DNA of 64,000 bases from Planctomycetaceae bacterium (GTDB taxonomy: Bacteria; Planctomycetota; Phycisphaerae; UBA1845; UTPLA1). The notes under the pieces were generated by a model. That model was not told the DNA's origin. It did not search any database and worked only from the letters and a program-made list of their open reading frames with translations. Location: assembly GCA_011525745.1 (NCBI GenBank), contig WYBU01000006.1, positions 27,288-91,287 of the forward strand. The letters are read 5' to 3'. Below are positions 34,649 through 43,045 of this stretch, in pieces. How positions within the stretch are numbered: the first letter of the stretch is position 1; each line of letters starts with the position of its first letter. A program made the position numbers and the translations under genes.

Positions 34649-36496
34649 GTGACCTCCCTCAGCTCACCGTCTCCCGCCCCCCTTGTCGACCCGCCCGAAA
34701 TCGTCGACGTCTGGTCGCGCACCGCACCCAAGTACCGCCGCCGCGCGACCCTCCTGCTCGGCGTCACCCTCGCCTTGTTCGCCGGCCTCTGCTGCTTCGC
34801 CTACTGGCTCCGCACCGGCCACTACGGCCCCTGGACGGATCCCCCCTCGTATCGCGATCTGATGTGGAAGTCGTTCAACCCCGTCGGCGGAAACCAGGTC
34901 ACGCTCGTCGACTTTCTCTTATTCCCCATCAGCGTCGAGCAGGTGCCCGTGCAGTGGATCATCATGGGCCTGCTGCTGGCCTCGCTCGCCTCGGTCCCCA
35001 TCCTCGTAGCCATTCTTTATCGCTTTCCCGCTTCAGTCGCCTGCGCCGTCATGGTCGGCGCGCTGGCCGCCATGCCCTGGCTCGGCCTGACCGTCCTGCT
35101 GGGCTGCATCATCGCCTCGCTGAAGCGCTTTCGACTGACGTTCCGTTTCGCCTCGGCCGTGCTGGGGCTGATCCCCGTGGCGATCTACTTCGTCAGCGCC
35201 GCGCGCCAGCCCGAGTCCGCGTTCTCGGTCACTCCGTACCGCGCCAAGATCGCCGCCCCCTGGGTGCTGGCCGTGCTCGGCTCCTGCGTCATCTGCGCCG
35301 TGGCCCTTTTTCTCGCCAAACTGATCAACTATCGCCCCGGCGGCATCGCGCCGATTCTGGCCGTTCTTTTCGGAATCCCGGTGGTGCTGTTCCACACCCA
35401 GGTCGGACGCGACGAGCTGGAATACCGCATCCTCGAAGACCGCGTCGGCCCCGGCAGCCGCTACGTCTTCGTCAGCCGCGCGCTGGGAGAGGAGGCGCGC
35501 CGTCGCGCCACCGACGCCTGGGCCGCCGAACAGGACGTCAGCCTGTCGGCCTTCCGCGAACGCATGTTGCGCGAGGCCCGCTCCGAAGCCTACGAGGAAC
35601 AGGCCAACGACCGCCTCGAAGCCGTCGACCGCTGCGACCGCTTTCTCGAACGCTTCGGCGATCCGCCGTCGCGCTACGTCCCCAACGTGCTCTTCCTTCA
35701 GGGCCGCGCGCTCGACATGCGCATCGACCGCGCGCTGCTCGACGGCGACGAATGCCTGCTTCAGTTCCATTCCGACGTGCCGCGCTCCGCGTCGCGACCG
35801 GTCTGGGAGCGACTGGCGACCCGTTTCCCCGACAGCGATCTGGCCGCCTTCGCCCTGTATCAGCTCGCCCTCCTCGACGGCGCCGCCGGCCGCCTCGACG
35901 ACGCCGTTCGCCGCCTCGACCTGCTCGTCGCGCGCTTCTCGCGGCCCGCCCTGGCGACGCAGCCCGCCGCCGGCGCGGCGCCGACCGGCCTGTTCGGCAA
36001 GGCCGCCCCGTCGAGCAGCCTGGGATACGACCCGTCGGTCGTGGTGCGGCAGGCCGTCCGGCTGCGTGAGCTGACGCTGGCCCATCGCCACGATCCTTTG
36101 TACGGCGAGGCGCCGCTGCGGGAGTTTCTGTCGCTGAACCGCCGGCATCCGTTTTATCCGCTCAATCTTGTCCGATTATTGCTCGACTATCCGGGCGCGC
36201 GCATCGAACCGGTCTGCGCCGTGCGCCTGGCCCGGCGGGAGACGTCCCCGCGCGCCCTCGTCGAGCGCCTTCAACGCCTGGCGACGGAATACGCCGCCGC
36301 CCCGGCCCGCGCCGAAATCCTCTTCGCCCTCGGCCGGGCGCGCGAGGATCAAGGCCGCCTGTCGGAGGCCCGCCAGGCGTTTGAAACGCTGCTCGAACTG
36401 CACGCCGATTCCTCGTTCGCCGCCGACGCCCGCGAGCGGCTGATCATGCTCACGATGCTTGAGATTTCCCGCCCCGCGGGAGGAGGTCGGCCATGA
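34649..36496 (+). CDS. Membrane protein with a C-terminal TPR-like helical domain
   Basis: 615 residues. About six membrane helices lie in the first 250 residues: near 35-53 (LLLGVTLALFAGLCCFAYWL), 108-128, 135-155, 168-186, 205-228 (APWVLAVLGSCVICAVALFL) and 233-250. Residues 270-600 are helical and hydrophilic, with TPR-like spacing: DSDLAAFALYQLALLDGAAG, LEDAVRR-type segments and AEILFALGRAREDQGRLSEA, RQAFETLLELHADSSFAADA. The C-terminal repeats may bind protein partners. Its stop overlaps the ubiX start by 4 nt, so they share an mRNA. Function unknown. Confidence 0.75.
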   Translation: MTSLSSPSPAPLVDPPEIVDVWSRTAPKYRRRATLLLGVTLALFAGLCCFAYWLRTGHYGPWTDPPSYRDLMWKSFNPVGGNQVTLVDFLLFPISVEQVPVQWIIMGLLLASLASVPILVAILYRFPASVACAVMVGALAAMPWLGLTVLLGCIIASLKRFRLTFRFASAVLGLIPVAIYFVSAARQPESAFSVTPYRAKIAAPWVLAVLGSCVICAVALFLAKLINYRPGGIAPILAVLFGIPVVLFHTQVGRDELEYRILEDRVGPGSRYVFVSRALGEEARRRATDAWAAEQDVSLSAFRERMLREARSEAYEEQANDRLEAVDRCDRFLERFGDPPSRYVPNVLFLQGRALDMRIDRALLDGDECLLQFHSDVPRSASRPVWERLATRFPDSDLAAFALYQLALLDGAAGRLDDAVRRLDLLVARFSRPALATQPAAGAAPTGLFGKAAPSSSLGYDPSVVVRQAVRLRELTLAHRHDPLYGEAPLREFLSLNRRHPFYPLNLVRLLLDYPGARIEPVCAVRLARRETSPRALVERLQRLATEYAAAPARAEILFALGRAREDQGRLSEARQAFETLLELHADSSFAADARERLIMLTMLEISRPAGGGRP

Positions 36497-37071
36497 CGCG
36501 CCGATTCGTCGTCGCCATCACCGGCGCCAGCGGCGCGGCTTACGCCCGCCGCCTCGCGCAATGCCTGGCCGCCGCCGGGGAGGAGCTGCACCTGATCGTC
36601 TCGCCCTACGGCCGCCGGCTGATCGCCGACGAGCTGGACATCCAAAACGTCACGGTCGAGTCGCTGCTGGGACGTCCGGCGGACAACGTGACGCTGCACG
36701 GCTATCAGGACCTGGCCAGTCCGCTGGCGTCCGGCTCGTTCCTGACCGACGGCATGGCGGTCTGCCCGTGCAGCAGCAACACGCTGGGCGCGATCGCCTC
36801 CGGGCTGGGCGACAACCTGATCACGCGGGCCGCCCACGTGCATCTCAAGGAGGGCCGCCGGCTGATCCTGGTGCCGCGCGAAATGCCGCTGAGCCTCATC
36901 GAACTGCGCAACATGCTGGCCCTGAGCGAAGCGGGCGCCGTGATCTGCCCCGCCGCCCCCGGCTTCTACCTGCGTCCGCGCAGCGTCGACGATCTGATCG
37001 ACTTCGTCGTCGGCAAAGTGCTCGACCTGCTGAACGTGGAGCACGACCTGAAAATCCGCTGGATTCCGTAA
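36493..37071 (+). CDS. ubiX: UbiX/Pad1 flavin prenyltransferase
   Basis: 192 residues. VAITGASGAAYARRLAQCLA is the N-terminal FMN-binding motif; SGSFLTDGMAVCPCSSNTLG, AIASGLGDNLITRAAHVHLK, GRRLILVPREMPLSLIELRN and GAVICPAAPGFYLRP are family signatures. The enzyme prenylates FMN to make the cofactor of UbiD-type decarboxylases in the cytoplasm. With ubiE nearby it probably serves quinone synthesis. The start overlaps the upstream gene by 4 nt. Confidence 0.96.
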   Translation: MTRRFVVAITGASGAAYARRLAQCLAAAGEELHLIVSPYGRRLIADELDIQNVTVESLLGRPADNVTLHGYQDLASPLASGSFLTDGMAVCPCSSNTLGAIASGLGDNLITRAAHVHLKEGRRLILVPREMPLSLIELRNMLALSEAGAVICPAAPGFYLRPRSVDDLIDFVVGKVLDLLNVEHDLKIRWIP

Positions 37072-37338
37072 GGGCGCGCGGAAACAACTCGTACCAATGA
37101 TCGTCTGTGGCCCACGGCGAATCTCAACATGGCCAGGCCCTAGCCAAAGCGGGACAAACGGAGGGACGCCCGTACCACGCAGAACATCTGGTCTTGCTCC
37201 GCGCGAGGGCGTGAGCATGCCATCCTTAACGCACGGGTGCGGCCCGCGCGCGCATCGTTGCCCGTCCGCCCATTTTCGCGTACGTTTGTGACCCATCGAG
37301 CCACAATACGTGAATTTCTCACCCCGCAGGAGAACCTT

Positions 37339-38490
37339 ATGAATCGCATCCCCCTTCGCGCCGCCGTCGTGACGCTGGCCTTCACCACCGCGCTGGCGCG
37401 ACCGGCCGTCGCCGCCGACTCGGTCATGCTCAAGCCGAAACTGATGCCCGGCCAACCGATGTACCTCGAAGTCACTCATGACATGCAGCAGAAACTCTCG
37501 GGGCTGCCCGGCCTGCCCGAAGGCAAGCCCATGACCGTCAAGGTCTACAGTATCTACGGAGCGTTTGAGCGTCCCGAATCGGGCACTCGCGTCACCGCCT
37601 CCTTCGACCGGTTCCTGCACCGCATGCAGGTGCCCATGTTCCCCCAGCCGCTCAACTATGACTCCGATGACCGCTTCAAGCCCGTCAGCGACGACGAGGA
37701 GGATGACGACGGCGGCATGGCCGAGGGCTTCCGCACCGTGTTCGAGCCAATGATCGACATGGGCGTGGCGTATGAACTGAGCGGCGATTGCGAAATCAAG
37801 TCGATCAGCGGCGTCGATGCCATCTTCAAGAAGGTGGAGGCCGCCAACCGCGTCAACCCGATGTGGATGCAAATGAAGCGACAGATCACCGACGAAGGGA
37901 TGAAGTCGCTGATCGGCGATCTGCGCTACGCGCTGTACGCCGGCAAGGAGGTCAAGGCGGGCGACACCTGGACGCGCACGTTGCGTCCCAAGAGTCCGTT
38001 CCTCGGCGACATCGTTCTCGATTACCGCATGAAGCTCGAGAAAACCACTTCCCGCGACGGACGCAAGGTGGCCGAGTTGTCGTTCACCGAAACGACGAAA
38101 AAAGCCGAAGGCAGCGAGAACGAACTCAACGAAATGGGCATGGCACTGGAATCGGGACTGGCCACGGGCACGGCCATCTTCGACATCGATCTTGGCCAGA
38201 TCGTGCGCGTCGAATCCGAGCATGAAGTGAGGATGGGTTCGCCCCCGCCCGCCGAGGCGGAAGCGAAGGAGAAGCCGAAGTCCGGCGACGAACCGAAAGA
38301 CGACGACGAGCCGAAGCCCGCCCCCCAGCGCCGCCGCATCGAGCTGAATATCAAACAGACGATCTCGCTGATCCCGGCCGCCGATCGCGAAAAGAAAAAG
38401 GCGGAAATGAAGCGCCAGGCCGATGAGGCCAAGGCCGCGGCGGCCGCGAAAAAGGAAGACAAGCCCGCCGAACCGAAATCGGACGACTAG
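37339..38490 (+). CDS. Secreted protein resembling DUF6263
   Basis: 383 residues from ATG 37339, with GGAG 8 nt upstream. Signal peptide at residues 1-26 (AAVVTLAFTTALARPAVAAD). The body (LKPKLMPGQPMYLEVTHDMQ, DMGVAYELSGDCEIKSISGV, KAGDTWTRTLRPKSPFLGDI, TGTAIFDIDLGQIVRVESEH) resembles a family of exported beta-rich proteins whose members carry a DUF6263-type layout; this is by eye. A charged lysine/alanine-rich tail follows from residue 300 and may be a flexible linker. Function unknown. Confidence 0.7.
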   Translation: MNRIPLRAAVVTLAFTTALARPAVAADSVMLKPKLMPGQPMYLEVTHDMQQKLSGLPGLPEGKPMTVKVYSIYGAFERPESGTRVTASFDRFLHRMQVPMFPQPLNYDSDDRFKPVSDDEEDDDGGMAEGFRTVFEPMIDMGVAYELSGDCEIKSISGVDAIFKKVEAANRVNPMWMQMKRQITDEGMKSLIGDLRYALYAGKEVKAGDTWTRTLRPKSPFLGDIVLDYRMKLEKTTSRDGRKVAELSFTETTKKAEGSENELNEMGMALESGLATGTAIFDIDLGQIVRVESEHEVRMGSPPPAEAEAKEKPKSGDEPKDDDEPKPAPQRRRIELNIKQTISLIPAADREKKKAEMKRQADEAKAAAAAKKEDKPAEPKSDD

Positions 38491-38565
38491 GCGATCGCCC
38501 AGGAAAAGTTGCGCGATTTCGCCGCGGTGGCAAGGTCAAGCCTTCGCGCGCCACGAGACTGTCAA

Positions 38566-38640
38566 GCCTGGTGCTCGCAAGCCCGGTGCTCGCAAGCCCG
38601 GTGCTCGCAAGCCCGGTGCTTAAAAGCCTGGTGCTCGCAA
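38566..38640. repeat. Tandem repeat, five 15-bp units
   Basis: Five contiguous units of GCC[TC]GGTGCTCGCAA; the fourth ends TTAAAA. It follows a family B half copy (near 38533) and precedes an ACGGGC-type palindrome at 38645. Together these fill the 240 bp gap before mutM. Confidence 0.8.
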
Positions 38641-38729
38641 GCCTGGGTGGTACGGGCGTCCCGCCCGTCTTGTCGAGCGTCCGCGAGAACCCGGCCGTGC
38701 GGAGTCCCCGCGATCAACTCGCGCCGCGC

Positions 38730-39542
38730 TCAGCCCCGACGCGGAGGACGCTGGCAGCGCGGACACACGTGCGTGCCGCGCTGGCCGACCACCAGCCGTC
38801 GGATGAGCGTGCCGCACACGCCACAGCGTTCGCCCGCGCGACCGTACACGAGGAAGTGATCCTGCATTTCGCCGCCGGGATAGACCCAGTCGATCGACGC
38901 CCCGTTGCGACGGATGCCTTCGTGCAGCGCCTGGCGAATCGCCTGGTGCAGCCGCGCGGCCTCGGGCCGGCGCAGCGACGCCGTCGACCGCAACGGGTGC
39001 AGACCGGCGCGGTGCAGCGATTCGTCTGTGTAGATGTTGCCCAGTCCCGCGATCAGCGACTGATCCAGCAGCGCCGGCTTCAGCCGCCGCGCGCGGCGAC
39101 GCATCGCCTCGTACAGCCAATCGACCGTGAACTCCGATGAGAGCGGCTCGATCCCCAGATCAGCCGTCGCCGCCGCCAGATCATCCGCCAGCCGCACGCG
39201 CGCGAACTTGCGGGCGTCGTCGAGATGCAGCTCGCGCCCGCCCTCGAATCGAAGGACGAAATGCACGTGCTTCGCCGGCGGCGTGCCGCTCGGGCATTCG
39301 GTCGGGTGGCCGCTCATTCGCAGATGAACGAGCAGCAGCACCTCCGGCTCGAATCGCCAGACGAGCAGCTTTCCCCTCCGAGTCAGCTCGATCAGCCGCC
39401 GGCCGGACAGCGCCCGGCGCATCGCGACCGGCCCCGGCGAGAGCATCCGCGGCCAATTGGTCCACGTGTCGAGCAGCTTCCGGCCGATAAATGAAGGACG
39501 GAGCCGCCGTGCGATCGTCTCGACTTCGGGCAGTTCGGGCAT
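38730..39542 (-). CDS. mutM: Formamidopyrimidine-DNA glycosylase
   Basis: 270 residues from ATG 39542. The N-terminal PELPEVETIARRL carries the catalytic Pro2 and Glu3; HLRMSG and DDARKFARVRL form the DNA-binding strand, QSLIAGLGNIYTDESLHRAG the helix-two-turn-helix, and the C-terminal zinc finger CGVCGTLIRRLVVGQRGTHV ends with CPRCQ. The enzyme excises oxidised purines such as 8-oxoguanine and nicks the abasic site. All key residues seen are intact and length is normal. Confidence 0.96.
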   Translation of the reverse strand: MPELPEVETIARRLRPSFIGRKLLDTWTNWPRMLSPGPVAMRRALSGRRLIELTRRGKLLVWRFEPEVLLLVHLRMSGHPTECPSGTPPAKHVHFVLRFEGGRELHLDDARKFARVRLADDLAAATADLGIEPLSSEFTVDWLYEAMRRRARRLKPALLDQSLIAGLGNIYTDESLHRAGLHPLRSTASLRRPEAARLHQAIRQALHEGIRRNGASIDWVYPGGEMQDHFLVYGRAGERCGVCGTLIRRLVVGQRGTHVCPRCQRPPRRG

Positions 39543-39804
39543 GACATAGAAGAAACGTAAGGAGCGCCGAAAGTCAAAGCGGCCAATCGAAAAGTCGAAA
39601 TTGAACGGCGAAACAGGGAACAGCAAAAAAACGACGATGCGACGGAGTGGTCATCAAACACGCAAGGGAGCGATCAGCGACATGGTGACAGGCGAATCTC
39701 TATGGGGCGCCCGACGGTCTCCCGTCCATGTCGTCCATCTCGATCCACCATCGCGGGAGGCGCGAACAAATGGACCCCCGTCTGCGCGGGAATGACGGCA
39801 CGGG

Positions 39805-39888
39805 GCTGAAAGCTGATCGCTGAAAGCTGACCGCTGAAAGCTGATCGCTGAAAGCTGACGGCTGTTGGCTGATGGCTGATGGCTGATG
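39805..39888. repeat. Tandem repeat, six 14-bp units
   Basis: Units GCTGAAAGCTGA[TC][CG] repeat four times, then GCTGTTGGCTGATG and GCTGATGGCTGATG. It lies in the gap 39543-40268, of which the rest shows only a TATAAT before moxR and no gene. Confidence 0.8.
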
Positions 39889-40055
39889 CCTCATAACTAA
39901 GCGCCCTGCCTTACGTTCACGCATCGGGGTATCGTACTCTGAATGCACCGTGATTCGGCTTCGATCCGCGAAGGGCGACAAGAATGGGAACGTAAACATG
40001 CGGGTCGTTGTCGGAATTCAACGCGACGTCGCGACGGGCGGCCTTCATCGAGGCG

Positions 40056-40061
40056 TATAAT
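40056..40061 (+). promoter_or_regulatory. -10 box (TATAAT) upstream of the moxR cluster
   Basis: A perfect TATAAT on the + strand about 208 nt before the moxR start codon; no good -35 is visible at 16-18 bp. If used, the leader would be about 200 nt. It is the only good -10 seen before the large + strand cluster. Confidence 0.4.
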
Positions 40062-40268
40062 CGTCAAACGTTCACGCCTCGCCGGGGGAAACGCTCGAAC
40101 GACATCTCGGACCCGCTTCGTACGATGCCGTTCGACGCACGGCGCGAACGGCGGATGCGCGACACGCGCCTGCAAGGGTCGGGCCGCCGCACGGCGCGAC
40201 CGGGCGGCCGGCGCGAGCCGAGGATCGTCGGCAACCGGACCGGCCAACCGGTCCCCAAGGAGCCTTGT

Positions 40269-41333
40269 GTGAACACGTCCAAACCCGCGGCCGATTTGTC
40301 GCAGGAAGAGCTCGAGGCCATCGACACGCTGGGGCGCAGCCGCAATCGCATTCGCGATGAGCTGAGCAAAGTGATCGTCGGCCAGAGCCGCGTCATCGAC
40401 GATCTGCTCATCTGTCTGTTCTGCCGCGGCCACTGCATCCTCGAAGGCGTGCCCGGCCTGGCCAAGACGCTGCTGGTCAGCACGTTGTCGCGCGTGCTGT
40501 CGCTGAGCTTCAACCGCGTACAGTTCACGCCCGATCTGATGCCCAGCGACATCACCGGCACCGAAGTCATCGAAGAGAACAAGGCCACCGGCGTGCGCCA
40601 GCTTCGCTTCGTGCCCGGACCGGTTTTCGCCAACGTCGTGCTGGCCGACGAAATCAACCGTACGCCGCCCAAGACGCAGGCGGCGCTGCTCGAGGCGATG
40701 CAGGAGCATCAGGTCACCGCGGCCGGCTTCACGCACAAGCTGCCGCAGCCGTTCTTCGTGCTGGCGACGCAGAACCCGATCGAGCAGGAAGGCACCTACC
40801 CGCTGCCCGAGGCGCAGCTTGACCGGTTCATGTTCAAGGTGCTGGTCGACTATCCGGAAGAGGAGGAAGAACTGGAGATCGTGCGGCTGACGACGGCGGT
40901 GCAGGAGGTGCGGCTGGATCGGATCTACGACGCGCGGCAGATCGAGACATTGCAGTCGCTGGTGCGCAAGGTGCCGTGCGCCGAGCCGGTCATGCGCTAC
41001 GCAATGCGCCTGACGCGCGCCACGCGACGCGAAAAGGGCGAACCGCCGACGTTCGTGCGGGACTACGTGGCGTGGGGCGCCGGGCCGCGCGCGACGCAGT
41101 ATCTCGTGATGGCGGCCAAGTCCCGCGCGATCCTCGAAGAACGCTATCACGCGACAATCGACGACATTCGCGCCGTCGCGCCGCAGGTGCTGCGGCATCG
41201 CATCGTGTTGAACTTCAACGCCGAAGCCGACGGCATTCGCGCCGAACAGATCGTCGAGTGGCTGATCCGCGACGTGCCGGCCGACGTGACGCCGGGGCTG
41301 GATGCCGTCGGCGCTCGCCGTGTGATGGCCTGA
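40269..41333 (+). CDS. MoxR-family AAA+ ATPase
   Basis: 354 residues from GTG 40269, chosen for AAGGAG 6-7 nt upstream; the frame is open further 5' but without similarity. AAA+ motifs: CILEGVPGLAKTLLVSTLSR (Walker A), VVLADEINRTPPKTQAALLE (Walker B) and ATQNPIEQEGTYPLPEAQLD (sensor 1), then a lid domain ending ADVTPGLDAVGARRVMA. MoxR proteins act as chaperone-like ATPases with VWA-domain partners. The next gene is a DUF58/VWA protein and two more VWA proteins follow, the classical arrangement. Confidence 0.94.
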   Translation: MNTSKPAADLSQEELEAIDTLGRSRNRIRDELSKVIVGQSRVIDDLLICLFCRGHCILEGVPGLAKTLLVSTLSRVLSLSFNRVQFTPDLMPSDITGTEVIEENKATGVRQLRFVPGPVFANVVLADEINRTPPKTQAALLEAMQEHQVTAAGFTHKLPQPFFVLATQNPIEQEGTYPLPEAQLDRFMFKVLVDYPEEEEELEIVRLTTAVQEVRLDRIYDARQIETLQSLVRKVPCAEPVMRYAMRLTRATRREKGEPPTFVRDYVAWGAGPRATQYLVMAAKSRAILEERYHATIDDIRAVAPQVLRHRIVLNFNAEADGIRAEQIVEWLIRDVPADVTPGLDAVGARRVMA

Positions 41334-41420
41334 TCGCGCATGGAGCACAGGCGCCGCAAGCCGAGCCGCAAGCGCCGGCGCCGCAATCCGAGCCGCGAAG
41401 CGCCGGCGCCGCCGCAATCC

Positions 41421-41590
41421 GAGCCGCGAAGCGTCAGCGAGCGGGATCGGGGCGCCCGCCCATGCGTGCGGCGGTTCGATCGTGAGACGAACGTTCGGCG
41501 CGCCGCCAGGCCTCGGACGCCCGGACGCGGACGAACGCTTCGCTCGTGCACGCGGCTTGTGGATCCCGCCGGCTGACGCCTGCGCGGCTC
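41421..41590. mobile_element. Inverted-repeat element, GAGCCGCGA family, copy 1
   Basis: 170 bp. Left end 41421-41448 (GAGCCGCGAAGCGTCAGC on) is the near-inverse of the right end 41561-41590. The interior has ACGTTCGGCGCGCCG and GCTTCGCTCG. Flanks hold GGTCCGC-ACA-GCGGACC palindromes and family A half copies up to 41735. No gene. Confidence 0.7.
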
Positions 41591-41749
41591 TGAACGTGGA
41601 ATGGTCCGCACAGCGGACCCTACGCACGGACTAGAAGCCCGTGCCACGCGGCAAACCCCAGCGCTTGCGCTTGGGGCTCGAATCAGTGGTCCGCACAGCG
41701 GACCCTACGCACGGGCTGCAAGCCCGTGCCACGCGACATTGGGAGTCGC

Positions 41750-42673
41750 ATGATGACGCCCGCCGCCGATGACAGCACGACCCCCGTCGCGCTCGATCCG
41801 CGACTGCTCGCCCGGATCAGCGGACTGGAGCTGCGCGCCCGGATGCTGGCCGAAGGAACCATCAGCGGCATCCATCGCTCGCCCTATCAGGGTTTCTCGG
41901 TCGAATTCGTCGAGCATCGCAAGTACAGCCAGGGCGACGATCTGAAACACCTCGACTGGAAGGTCTACGGCCGCAGCGACAAGTACTACGTCAAGCAGTA
42001 CGAGCAGGAATCCAGCCTGCGCATGATGCTGGTCGTCGACGCGTCCGAGTCGATGGCCTATCGCGGCGATCCGGCCGGACTGAGCAAGCACGAATACGCC
42101 GTGACGATCGCCGGCGCGATGGCGCACCTGGTGCTGCACCAGGCCGACGCCGTGGGGCTGGCGATTTTCGACGACCGCGTGCAGCGCGTGATTCCGGCCG
42201 TGCACAAGGCGGGGCAGTTCCGCGCGATGTGCCGCGAGCTGGGCGTGCCGCCGGGAGCGCGCAAGACGCGGATTCGCCCGGTGCTCGATGCGCTGGCCGA
42301 GCAGTTGGATCGGCGACATCTCGTCGTGATCCTCAGCGATCTGTTCGACGATCCTCGCGAATTATTGAAGGGGGTGCGGCATCTGCGGCACCGGCGGCAC
42401 GAGCCGATCGTGATGCACGTGATGGATCACGCCGAGCTGGAGTTCCCGTTCGCGCGGCGGACGCGCTTCCGCGGGCTGGAAGGCTTCGAGCCGCTGGTGA
42501 CCGAGCCGCGCGTCGTGCGTGAGCGATATCTCGCCGAGGTGCGAAGGTTCGTCGAGCAGCTCCGCGCCGGCTGTCATGAGCTGAATGCCGATTACGTGCT
42601 GTTCGACACGGACCGTCCGCTGGATGAGGCGCTGGCGACGTACCTGGCCAATCGCCAGGCAAGGGCGGCGTAG
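41750..42673 (+). CDS. DUF58 / VWA-like protein, probable MoxR partner
   Basis: 307 residues from ATG 41750 (or 41753); GGGAG is at 41741-41745. DUF58 features: GFSVEFVEHRKYSQGDDLKH, LDWKVYGRSDKYYVKQYEQE and LRMMLVVDASESMAYRG, a MIDAS-like DxSxS. A late ELNADYVLFDTDRPLDEAL is typical. No membrane helix is seen, so it is a soluble partner that MoxR may act on. Position after moxR and before two membrane VWA proteins supports a shared complex. Confidence 0.93.
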   Translation: MMTPAADDSTTPVALDPRLLARISGLELRARMLAEGTISGIHRSPYQGFSVEFVEHRKYSQGDDLKHLDWKVYGRSDKYYVKQYEQESSLRMMLVVDASESMAYRGDPAGLSKHEYAVTIAGAMAHLVLHQADAVGLAIFDDRVQRVIPAVHKAGQFRAMCRELGVPPGARKTRIRPVLDALAEQLDRRHLVVILSDLFDDPRELLKGVRHLRHRRHEPIVMHVMDHAELEFPFARRTRFRGLEGFEPLVTEPRVVRERYLAEVRRFVEQLRAGCHELNADYVLFDTDRPLDEALATYLANRQARAA

Positions 42674-43045
42674 ACCGCGTGGCACGGGCGCGTAGACCGC
42701 GTGGCACGGGCTTGTAGCCCGCGTGGCACGGGCTTGTAGCCCGTGGCTTTCGGAACCCCGGGGCGCTAGCCCGGGGGAAATGCCGAGCCGCAAGCGCCAG
42801 CGCCGCGGCTATCCGAGCCGCGAAGCGTCAGCGAGCGGGATCGGGACGCCCGCCCCTGCGTGCGCCGGCTCGATCCCGAGGCGAACGTTCGGCGCGCCGT
42901 CAGGCCTCGGACGCACGAACGCGAACGAACGGTTCGCTCGCGCACGCAGCTTGCGTCTCGGTTCAGAAAAAAGGAACGGTCCACTCAGCGGACCCTACGA
43001 CCGATGTTTCGACGTTCTGACGTTTCGACGTTTTGACTTTTACTG
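42674..43045. repeat. Repeat-filled gap with a truncated GAGCCGCGA element
   Basis: GTGGCACGGGCTTGTAGCCC-type palindromes occur three times at 42680-42745. A GAGCCGCGA element begins at 42815 and its right end decays near 42960. GGTCCACTCAGCGGACC lies near 42983. Family A-like GAGCCGCAAGCGCCAGC is at 42784. No gene. Confidence 0.7.

Noticed and set aside
10789..42745. TGGCACGGGCTTGTAGC palindromes as sigma-54 promoters
   Set aside because: The distance between the GG and GC elements is 12 nt rather than 10, and the motif is the conserved half of a dispersed palindrome.
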